Positions 54,401 to 64,000 of a DNA stretch of 64,000 nt are shown here, piece by piece. Numbering within the stretch: position 1 is the stretch's first letter; each line of letters opens with the position of its first letter. The DNA comes from Bathymodiolus brooksi. Lineage: Eukaryota > Mollusca > Bivalvia > Mytilida > Modiolidae. Position numbers and translations under genes: made by a program. Under the pieces are notes generated by a model. That model was given only the letters and a program-made list of their open reading frames with translations, was not told the origin of the DNA and did no database searches. Location of the stretch: positions 99,362,000-99,425,999 of the forward strand of contig OY804580.1 in assembly GCA_963680875.1 (NCBI GenBank), written 5' to 3'.

Positions 54401-57400
54401 ATAAGCTACCTTACATCTGTTCAATATTGCCCATGAAAATTAGCTACCTGACTTTCTTTCATTGCATGGGATAGAAGTCATGACGTTTTCCATGACAATA
54501 AGCTACCTTACATCTGTTCAATGGATGACACGGGTTTCAAAGTGCTATCCATGAAAATAAACTACCTTGCACCATTCAAGCATAAGCATAAGCATCAGAA
54601 ATTTGCCCATGAAAATTAGCTACCTGACATTCCTTCATTGCATGGGATAGGAGTCATGACGTTTTCGATGAAAATAAGCTACCTTACATCTGTTCAATAT
54701 TGCCCATGAAAATTAGCTACCTGACTTTCCTTCATTGAATGAGATAGGAGTCATGACGTTTTCCATGAAAATAAGCTACCTTATATCTATTCAATGTATG
54801 ACACAGGTTTCAAAGTGTTATCCATGAAAATAAACTACCTTGCACCAATCAAGCATAGGCATTAGCATCAGAGGTTTGCCCATGAAAATTAGCTACCTGA
54901 CATTCCTTCATTGCATGGGATAGGAGTCATGACGTTTTCCATGAAAATAAGCTACCTTACATCTGTTCAATGTATGACACAGGTTTCAAAGTGTTATCCA
55001 TGAAAATAAACTACCTTGCACCATTCAAAAATAGGCATAAGAATCAGAAGTTTGCCCATGAAAATTAGCTACCTGACATTCCTTCATTGCATAGGATAGG
55101 AGTCATGACGTTTTCCATGAAAATAAGCTACCTTACATCTGTTCAATGTATGACACAGGTTTCCAGAAGTTTACCCATGAAAATTAGCTACCTGACATTC
55201 CTTCATTGCATGGGATAGGAGTCATGATGTTTTCCATGAAAATAAACTACCTTACATCTGTTCAATGTATGACACAGGTTTCAAAGTGCTATCCATGAAA
55301 ATAAACTACCTTGCACCATTCAAACATAAGCATAAGCATCAGAAGTCTGTCCATCAAAATTAGCTACCTGACATTTCTTCATTGCATGGGATAGGAGTCA
55401 CGATGTTTTCCATGAATATAAGCTACCTTACATCTGTTCAATGTATGACACAGGTTTCAACGTGCTATCCATGAAAATAAACTACCTTGCACCATTCAAA
55501 CATAAGCATAAGCATCAGAAGTTTGTCCATGAAAATTAGCTATAGCTACCTGACATTCCTTCATTGCATGGGATAGGAGTCATGATGTTTTCCATGAAAA
55601 GAAGCTACATTACATCTGTTCAATGTATGACACAGGTTTCAAAGTGTTTATCGATGAAAATGAACTACCTTGCACCATTCAAACATAAGCATAAGCATCA
55701 GAAATTTGCCCATGAAAATTAGCTACCTGACTTTCCTTCATTGCATGGGATAGGAGCCATGACGTTTTCAATGAAAATAAGCTACCTTACATCTGTTCAA
55801 TATTGCCCATGAAAATTAGCTACCTGACTTTCTTTCATTGCATGGGATAGGAGTCATGATGTTTTCCATGAATATAAGCTACCTTACATCTGTTCAATGT
55901 ATGACACAGGTTTCAAAGTGCTATCCATGAAAAAAAACTACCTTGCACCATTCAAACATAAGCATAAGCATCAGAAGTCTGTCCATCAAAATTAGCTACC
56001 TGACATTTCTTCATTGCATGGGATAGGAGTCACGATGTTTTCCATGAATATAAGCTACCTTACATCTGTTCAATGTATGACACAGGTTTCAACGTGCTAT
56101 CCATGAAAATAAACTACCTTGCACCATTCAAACATAAGCATAAGCATCAGAAGTTTGTCCATGAAAATTAGCTATAGCTACCTGACATTCCTTCATTGCA
56201 TGGGATAGGAGTCATGATGTTTTCCATGAAAAGAAGCTACATTACATCTGTTCAATGTATGACACAGGTTTCAAAGTGTTTATCGATGAAAATGAACTAC
56301 CTTGCACCATTCAAACATAAGCATAAGCATCAGAAATTTGCCCATGAAAATTAGCTACCTGACTTTCCTTCATTGCATGGGATAGGAGCCATGACGTTTT
56401 CAATGAAAATAAGCTACCTTACATCTGTTCAATATTGCCCATGAAAATTAGCTACCTGACTTTCTTTCATTGCATGGGATAGGAGTCATGATGTTTTCCA
56501 TGAATATAAGCTACCTTACATCTGTTCAATGTATGACACAGGTTTCAACGTGCTATCCATGAAAATAAACTACCTTGCACCATTCAAACATAAGCATAAG
56601 CATCAGAAGTTTGTCCATGAAAATTAGCTATAGCTACCTGACATTCCTTCATTGCATGGGATAGGAGTCATGATGTTTTCCATGAAAAGAAGCTACATTA
56701 CATCTGTTCAATGTATGACACAGGTTTCAAAGTGTTTATCGATGAAAATGAACTACCTTGCACCATTCAAACATAAGCATAAGCATCAGAAATTTGCCCA
56801 TGAAAATTAGCTACCTGACTTTCCTTCATTGCATGGGATAGGAGTCATGACGTTTTCAATGAAAATAAGCTACCTTACATCTGTTCAATATTGCCCATGA
56901 AAATTAGCTACCTGACTTTCTTTCATTGCATGGGATAGGAGTCATGACGTTTTCAATGACAATAAGCTACCTTACATCTGTTCAATGTATTACACGGGTT
57001 TCAAAGTGCTATCCATGAAAATAAACTACCTTGCACCATTCAAGCATAAGCATAAGATTCAGAAATTTACCCATGAAAATTAGCTACCTGACATTCCTTC
57101 ATTGCATGGGATAGGAGTCATGACGTTTTCCATGACAATAAGCTACCTTACATCTGTTCAATGTATGACACAGGTTTCAAAGTGCTATCCGTGAAAATAA
57201 ACTACCTTGCACCATTCAAACATAAGCGTAAGAATCAGAAGTTTGCCCATGAAAATTAGCTACCTGGCATTCCTTCATTGCATGGGATAGGAGTCATGAT
57301 GTTTTCCATGAATATAAGCTACCTTACATCTGTTCAATGTATGACACAGGTTTCAACGTGCTATCCATGAAAATAAACTACCTTGCACCATTCAAACATA

Positions 57401-60400
57401 AGCATAAGCATCAGAAGTTTGTCCATGAAAATTAGCTATAGCTACCTGACATTCCTTCATTGCATGGGATAGGAGTCATGATGCTTTCCATGAAAATAAG
57501 CTACATTACATCTGTTCAATGTATGACACAGGTTTCAAAGTGTTTATCGATGAAAATGAACTACCTTGCACCATTCAAACATAAGCATAAGCATCAGAAA
57601 TTTGCCCATGAAAATTAGCTACCTGACTTTCCTTCATTGCATGGGATAGGAGTCATGACGTTTTCAATGAAAATAAGCTACCTTACATCTGTTCAATATT
57701 GCCCATGAAAATTAGCTACCTGACTTTCTTTCATTGCATGGGATAGGAGTCATGACGTTTTCAATGATAATAAGCTACCTTACATCTGTTCAATGTATGA
57801 CACAGATTTCAAAGCGCTATCCATGAAAATAAACTACCTTGCACCATTCAAGCATAAGCATAAGCATCAGAAATTTGCCCATGAAAATTAGCTACCTGAC
57901 ATTCCTTCATTGCATGGGATAGGAGTCATGACGTTTTCCATGACAATAAGCTACCTTACATCTGTTCAATGTATGACACAGGTTTCAAAGTGTTATCCAA
58001 GAAAATAAACTACCTTACCATTCAAACAAACATAAGCATAAGAATCAGAAGTTTGCCCATGAAAATTAGCTACCTGGCATTCCTTCATTGCATGGGATAG
58101 GAGTCATGACGTTTTCCATGAAAATAAACTACCTTACATCTGTTCAATGTAAGACACAGGTTGTAAAGTGTTTATCGATGAAAATAAACTAACAGGCACC
58201 ATTCAAACATAAGCATAAGCATCAGAAGTTTGCCCATGAAAATTAGCAACCAGACATTCCTTCATTGCATGGGATAGGAATCATGACGTTTTCGATGAAA
58301 ATAAGCTACCTTACATCTGTTCAATATTGCCCATGAAAATTAGCTACCTGACTTTCTTTCATTGCATGGGATAGAAGTCATGACGTTTTCCATGACAATA
58401 AGCTACCTTACATCTGTTCAATGGATGACACGGGTTTCAAAGTGCTATCCATGAAAATAAACTACCTTGCACCATTCAAGCATAAGCATAAGCATCAGAA
58501 ATTTGCCCATGAAAATTAGCTACCTGACATTCCTTCATTGCATGGGATAGGAGTCATGACGTTTTCGATGAAAATAAGCTACCTTACATCTGTTCAATAT
58601 TGCCCATGAAAATTAGCTACCTGACTTTCCTTCATTGAATGAGATAGGAGTCATGACGTTTTCCATGAAAATAAGCTACCTTACATCTATTCAATGTATG
58701 ACACAGGTTTCAAAGTGTTATCCATGAAAATAAACTACCTGCACCATTCAAAAATAGGCATAAGAATCAGAAGTTTGCCCATGAAAATTAGCTACCTGAC
58801 ATTCCTTCATTGCATAGGATAGGAGTCATGACGTTTTCCATGAAAATAAGCTACCTTACATCTGTTCAATGTATGACACAGGTTTCCAGAAGTTTGCCCA
58901 TGAAAATTAGCTACCTGGCATTCCTTCATTGCATGGGATAGGAGTCACGATGTTTTCCATGAATATAAGCTACCTTACATCTGTTCAATGCATGACACAG
59001 GTTTCAACGTGCTATCCATGAAAATAAACTACCTTGCACCATTCAAACATAAGCATAAGCATCAGAAGTTTGTCCATGAAAATTAGCTATAGCTACCTGA
59101 CATTCCTTCATTGCATGGGATAGGAGTCATGATGTTTTCCATGAAAAGAAGCTACATTACATCTGTTCAATGTATGACACAGGTTTCAAAGTGTTTATCG
59201 ATGAAAATGAACTACCTTGCACCATTCAAACATAAGCATAAGCATCAGAAATTTGCCCATGAAAATTAGCTACCTGACTTTCCTTCATTGCATGGGATAG
59301 GAGCCATGACGTTTTCAATGAAAATAAGCTACCTTACATCTGTTCAATATTGCCCATGAAAATTAGATACCTGACTTTCTTTCATTGCATGGGATAGGAG
59401 TCATGATGTTTTCAATGACAATAACCTACCTTACATCTGTTCAATGTATGACACGGGTTTCAAAGTGCTATCCATGAAAATAAACTACCTTGCACCATTC
59501 AAGCATAGGCATAAGCATCAGAAATTTACCCATGAAAATTAGCTACCTGACATTCCTTCATTGCATGGGATAGGAGTCATGACGTTTTCCATGACAATAA
59601 GCTACCTTACATCTGTTCAATGTATGACACAGGTTTCAAAGTGTTTATCGATGAAAATAAACTACCTTGCACCATTCAAACATAAGCATAAGAATCAGAA
59701 GTTTGCCCATGAAAATTAGCTACCTGGCATTCCTTCATTGCATGGGATAGGAGTCATGACGTTTTCCATGAAAATAAACTACCTTACATCTGTTCAATGT
59801 AAGACACAGGTTGTAAAGTGTTTATCGATGAAAATAAACTAACAGGCACCATTCAAACATAAGCATAAGCATCAGAAGTTTGCCCATGAAAATTAGCAAC
59901 CAGACATTCCTTCATTGCATGGGATAGGAATCATGACGTTTTCGATGAAAATAAGCTACCTTACATCTGTTCAATATTGCCCATGAAAATTAGCTACCTG
60001 ACTTTCTTTCATTGCATGGGATAGAAGTCATGACGTTTTCCATGACAATAAGCTACCTTACATCTGTTCAATGGATGACACGGGTTTCAAAGTGCTATCC
60101 ATGAAAATAAACTACCTTGCACCATTCAAGCATAAGCATAAGCATCAGAAATTTGCCCAAGAAAATTAGCTACCTGACATTCCTTCATTGCATGGGATAG
60201 GAGTCATGACGTTTTCCATGACAATAAGCTACCTTACATCTGTTCAATGTATGACACAGGTTTCAATGTGTTATCTATGAAAATAAACTACCTTGCACCA
60301 ATCAAACTTAAGCATTAGAATCAGAAGTTTGCCCATGAAAATTAGCAACCTGACATTCCTACATTGCATGGGATAGGAGTCATGACGTTTTCCATGACAA

Positions 60401-60987
60401 TAAGCTACCTTACATCTGTTCAATGTATGACACAGGTTTCAAAGTGTTATCCATGAAAATAAACTACCTTGCACCATTCAAGCATAAGCATAAGCATCAG
60501 AAATTTGCCCATGAAAATTAGCTACCTGACTTTCCTTCATTGCATGGGATAGGAGTCATGACGTTTTCCATGAAAATAAGCTACCTTACATCTGTTCAAT
60601 GTATGACACGGGTTTCAAAGTGTTATCCATGAAAATAAACTACCTTGCACCGTTCAAGCATAAGCATCAGAAGTTTGCCCATGGAAATAAGCTACCTGAC
60701 ATTCCTTAATTGCATGGGATAGGAGTCATGACGTTTTCCATGAAAATAAGCTACCTTACATCTGTTCAATGTATGACACAGATTTCAAAGTGCTATCCAT
60801 GAAAATAAACTACCTTGCACCATTCAAACTTAAGCATAAGAATCAGAAGTTTGCCCATGAAAATTAGCTACCTGGCATTCCTTCATTGCATGGGATAGGA
60901 GTCATGACGTTTTCCATGAAAATAATTACCTTACATATGTTCAATGTATCACACAGGTTTCAAAGTGTTATCCATGAAAATAAACTG
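51446..60987. repeat. 9.5-kb satellite of ~177-bp trimers
   Basis: Three ~59-bp monomers alternate, each starting with a variant of one box: CCATGAAAATTAGCTACCTG (monomer 1, then CATTCCTTCATTGCATGGGA), CCATGAAAATAAGCTACCTT (2, then ACATCTGTTCAATGTATGAC) and CCATGAAAATAAACTACCTT (3, then GCACCATTCAAACATAAGCA). About 54 trimer-equivalents. Rare variants (TTCATTGAATGAGATAGGAG, AGAAGTCTGTCCATCAAAAT, TAGCTATAGCTACC, AACTAACAGGCACC) repeat at offsets of 2,810, 3,900, 1,650 and ~630 bp, showing multi-kb duplications inside the array. Confidence 0.97.
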
Positions 60988-62012
60988 GTTGGTTGATTTC
61001 TAAAAATCTAAAATTGCTTGGCCAAATGAACCGAATCTTGGTAGGTAGCATCTATGGAAGGTCATCTATAAAGATTGCTCATTTCGTCCTGATCCATTAA
61101 CAAACATGGCCGCCACAGACAATTCTTGTTTTTCGTTGGTCTGACACAGGATCAGCCCACTGAGCCTCTGATTTATGTATGTGTCCTCTCTATCTCTCGT
61201 GTTTTATTAGCTCACATTGCCTTTGGCAAGGTGAGCTTTTGCCATCACTTGGCGTCTGTCGTTCGTGAACTTTCTAATCTTCTTCACTGAAACCCCTCAG
61301 TCAAATGAACTGAAACTTGATAGGAAGCATTTATGGAAGATCCTCTATAAATATTGCTCTTTTCGTTTCAATCCATTAACAAACATGGCCGCCACAGGCA
61401 ATTCTTGTTTCTGATTGGCCGATTTTCTTTTAATTTTCTTCTCTGCAACCGTTTTGCCAAATGAACCGAAACTTGATAGGAAACATCCATGGGCGGTCCT
61501 CTGTAAAGTTTGCTCATTTCGTCCCGATCCATTAACAAACTTGGCCGCCACAGGCAATTCATGTTTCTGATTGGTCGATTTCTAAAAATCTTCTCCTCTG
61601 AAACCGCTTTGCCAAATGATCCGAAACTTGGTAGGAAGCAGCTATGGGAGGTCCTCTATATGAATGGATCGTTCCGTTTTGTTCCGTTAACAAACATGGC
61701 CGCCATAGGCAATTCTTTTTTCTTACTGGTCGATTTCTAAAGCTGCTGTTCCTCTGAAACCACTGCGCCAAATGATATGAAACTTGGTAGGAAGCATCTA
61801 TTGAAGGTCCTCTATATAGAGTGTGCTCATTTCGTTTTGATTCATTAACAAACATGGCCGCACAGGCAATTCTTGTTTCAGATTGGTCGATTTCTAAATA
61901 ATCTTCTTCTCTGAAACTACTTTGCTAAATGAACCGAAATTTGGTGGGAAGCACCTATAGAAGATTCTGTATTAAGTTTCCTCAGAGCAGAATGAAAGGT
62001 GAGCGACACAGC
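60988..62012 (-). repeat. ~155-bp tandem units, right inner arm
   Basis: The complement AACAAACATGGCCGCCAC recurs at about 61099, 61378, 61534, 61689 and 61847. 61140-61270 is interrupted by ATTAGCTCACATTGCCTTTG, GCAAGGTGAGCTTTTGCCAT, a bivalve-type end with the hairpin AGCTCAC/GTGAGCT. Open frames on both strands here are by-products of the repeat. Confidence 0.92.
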
Positions 62013-62140
62013 CTCAGCCCACTGAACCTCTAGTCTATATATGGTATTGTATTATGCTAATGTTCCACCATATCGTTCTGAGTTTTTCAATAAAATCTTT
62101 AAGAAATAACTTGTGTTATGATACTTTGTGTGTGATATAT
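62013..62140 (-). repeat. Right arm of the giant inverted repeat, segment 1
   Basis: Complement of 49218-49345 (TATATAGACTAGAGGTTCAG, AATCTTTAAGAAATAACTTG). Ends at TTTGTGTGTGATAT, where a LINE is inserted. Confidence 0.92.
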
Positions 62141-63258
62141 ATATATTTTATTTGGATACTACCCCTTAACAACGGGGGCAACCACCATCGGGGTAACAGT
62201 GGTTGCGTCCTTAAAGCTATGTACAATGCAATATAAAAATATAATTGATACATTAATAAGTACAATAATAGTGAATAAGAGTTACTGTCCACTGTATTAA
62301 AACAATTCATGTAACAAGCACTACTTAAGAAATATTGTCTCCATTAAATGTAAAAATACAAGCACTGTATCATAAAACAGTATACTACACTGCATTATGG
62401 TACTATAAAATAATGTAATATTAAAAGTGCAATTTGCCATTAGTTTGATGAACTGGATTGAAGAAAATAAAACAGTATTTTACCATTAAATAGTAAAAAT
62501 ATTCAATCAAACATCAGAATCATACGTTTCTCGGCTACATTCTACATTCATAAATGCATAAATTACAACACACTGTTTAACTCATCTTTAGTATAACTTC
62601 TAGTTCTCTAAAACAATTTTTCTCACATTAAAGGCTTTTACAAGATACAGTTTTGTTAAATAATCCAGTTCTTTACCCATTTCTGTACCGATGTCATATC
62701 CATAGTCTCCAAACATATATAAAAGCTTATAGTATGACGAAAACTCCCTAAACTTGACACTCATATGATTACTGGAGAACACATAATCGATTTGACTAAG
62801 AATGTCTGCTCGTATATCTTCATATAATGGGCATTCTAGTGCAAAGTGCTGTAAGTCCTCGACGCTGTGAAGCGGACACACAGAACACCTATTATTATCC
62901 GAAAGTGACATCCTAAATAGGGTAGCATTTAAGCTTATACAATTTGTTCTGGCAAGGAGCTTTAAACGAGAGGCTTCAAAATTGAAGTCCTCAGACAAGT
63001 ATAATTGTTTACCCATAGACAGGCTGCTTTTGGATAATACTTTTCCAAATTCACTCTGTCTTACTGATTGACCATAAAAAGCTCTAAACACTTCTATATC
63101 TATAGCACTTTGTACATAATGATCTATAAATAAATTTTTAAAGTATGTATGATACTCGGAATTCTCAGAATTTCTAAGCATATTAAAAATTACTTTACAT
63201 AATCGATCGTCTGCCAGATTTTGAAAACGTGCATAATATGCAACCCTTTGTCGGTTCA
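62141..63258 (-). mobile_element. LINE 3, 5'-truncated insertion in the right arm
   Basis: Absent from the left arm. The 3' end (low coordinates) has an AT tail and the text GTTGCCCCCGTTGTTAAGGG; the 5' end is cut within the C-terminal third of the polyprotein. Flanks GTGTGTGATAT (62130-62140) and TGTGAGATATT (63259-63269) are near-identical, as a slightly altered target duplication. Confidence 0.88.
62600..63258 (-). CDS. LINE 3 C-terminal ORF fragment, open
   Basis: About 218 uninterrupted codons of a non-LTR polyprotein end: RVAYYARFQNLADDRLCKVI, LLARTNCISLNATLFRMSLS and the knuckle CSVCPLHSVEDLQHFALECP (C-x2-C-x7-H-x4-C), with a natural stop at 62600. Unlike LINE 1 and 2 there are no frameshifts, so this is the youngest LINE insertion here. 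The first ~6 codons of the open frame (MIISHM) come from the arm sequence, not the LINE. No RT catalytic motif is included, so it is not autonomous. Confidence 0.85.
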
Positions 63259-63296
63259 TGTGAGATATTATCATGAATGGCTGCTATTTAATTATT

Positions 63297-63463
63297 ATTT
63301 GATTTTTTATTTATTTTGGGGGGGGGGGGGTTTAACGCCACTTTCAGCAATATTTCAGCTATATCATGGTGACCAGTTTTAGTGGTGGAAGAAGCCGGAA
63401 TGCCCGGAGAGAACCACCGACCATGGACAAGCAACTGGTAAACTTTATCACTTGCGAGTCTAT
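63297..63463 (-). mobile_element. SINE family A, 5'-truncated, inserted in the right arm
   Basis: Minus strand: TTACCAGTTGCTTGTCCATG, GGTGGTTCTCTCCGGGCATT, ATATAGCTGAAATATTGCTG, AAAGTGGCGTTAAA, then a C-run and an AAATAAATAAAAAATC tail. CTATTTAATTATTA flanks both sides (63283-63296 and 63464-63478), and only one copy is present at the matching left-arm site (rc of ~49186-49199). Confidence 0.9.
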
Positions 63464-64000
63464 TTAATTATTAAATTGACAAGTATGTTTGTTAAAACTA
63501 TCTGTACTTACAAAGCATACCACTATGATGCATAATATTTATTTGAGCTATATGCAATGACATTACAGACATTTTCATATGTTGTACCAGCGTCTGACAA
63601 TCTACTTTCGTCAAGGCTGAGTACATCATCCAAGTGATGACCAGTGCAGTGAAAAATAAATGTGGTGTAGGCAGCTCGTTAAGTCTCTCCCATCAATGCC
63701 CCGATTCAATACAGATGCAAACCTCTAAATATTTATTGATAAAGAATAGAGATACATACGAAATTAGGATGCAGGCGCTAAAACTACTATCTATCTTTGA
63801 GCTGAAATGGTGGTTTTTGCTTTAAATTTACAAATTATATATCTAGAGTAATATACCGTAATATACAGTGTTCTGTGGGAATACTCCTAAAGTACTACTG
63901 TTATTCCAAGATGTATAAATTTGTAGGCCCTCCTGAAGTTATATCCTCAAAACAGAAAAAAAATCGAAATAAAAATAGAAATTAATATGTTATCAAAAAC
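63464..64000 (-). repeat. Right arm of the giant inverted repeat, outer segment
   Basis: Complement of 48668-49190: AATTGACAAGTATGT, CATTTTCATATGTTGTACCA, AAGTGATGACCAGTGCAGTG, GAAGTTATATCCTCAAAACA. The match runs to the last base of the window, so the arm probably continues beyond it. Confidence 0.95.

Overview
The window is eukaryotic nuclear DNA, almost certainly from a mollusc and most probably a bivalve. It is AT-rich, there is essentially one intact coding exon in 64 kb, and the rest is transposon debris, SINEs and tandem repeats. The lineage call rests on three things: SINEs that share the mollusc-type tail (GTTGAAAGTGGCGTTAAAC), a dispersed repeat of the mussel type (core ACGAACCCCACTAAAAAC), and a tandem repeat reading GGCGGCCATGTTTGTTAA next to GGTGAGCTTTTGCC. 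I recall all three from bivalve sequence, but no search was possible and the species is not determined.

Layout. 0-23 kb is gene-poor repeat land. It holds a 40-bp satellite (4.67-6.22 kb, with older degenerate copies to 7.2 kb) lying between two direct copies of a ~660-bp repeat, a 28-bp satellite (13.64-14.57 kb), four long hairpins, and many SINE and dispersed-repeat fragments. At 23.58-25.20 kb is the only convincing host coding sequence, the last exon of a long coiled-coil protein with a proline/serine-rich C-terminus. 25-35 kb is packed with tRNA-derived SINEs, a small TA-flanked MITE, a 44-bp tandem array, and a SINE whose box-B segment is tandemly amplified five times.

35.6-41.2 kb holds two broken non-LTR retrotransposons in opposite orientations. 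The minus-strand one joins abruptly to the first 29 codons of a THAP zinc-finger gene and is itself interrupted by a 187-bp DNA element with a clean 5-bp target-site duplication. 41.28-42.16 kb is a fold-back element. 42.63-46.56 kb is a 3.9-kb element with ~1.3-kb terminal inverted repeats and a perfect 9-bp target-site duplication, a Mutator-like architecture without a recognisable transposase.

48.67-64.0 kb is a single giant palindromic structure: inverted arms (each carrying ~155-bp tandem units on its inner side) enclose a 9.5-kb satellite. The satellite is a ~177-bp trimer of ~59-bp monomers that all start with a shared box CCATGAAAATTAGCTACC. The right arm carries a LINE fragment and a SINE fragment that the left arm lacks, so the left arm is the empty-site reference. 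No operon-like or cooperating gene set is present; the biology here is genome architecture: satellite homogenisation, modular SINE exchange and nested insertion.
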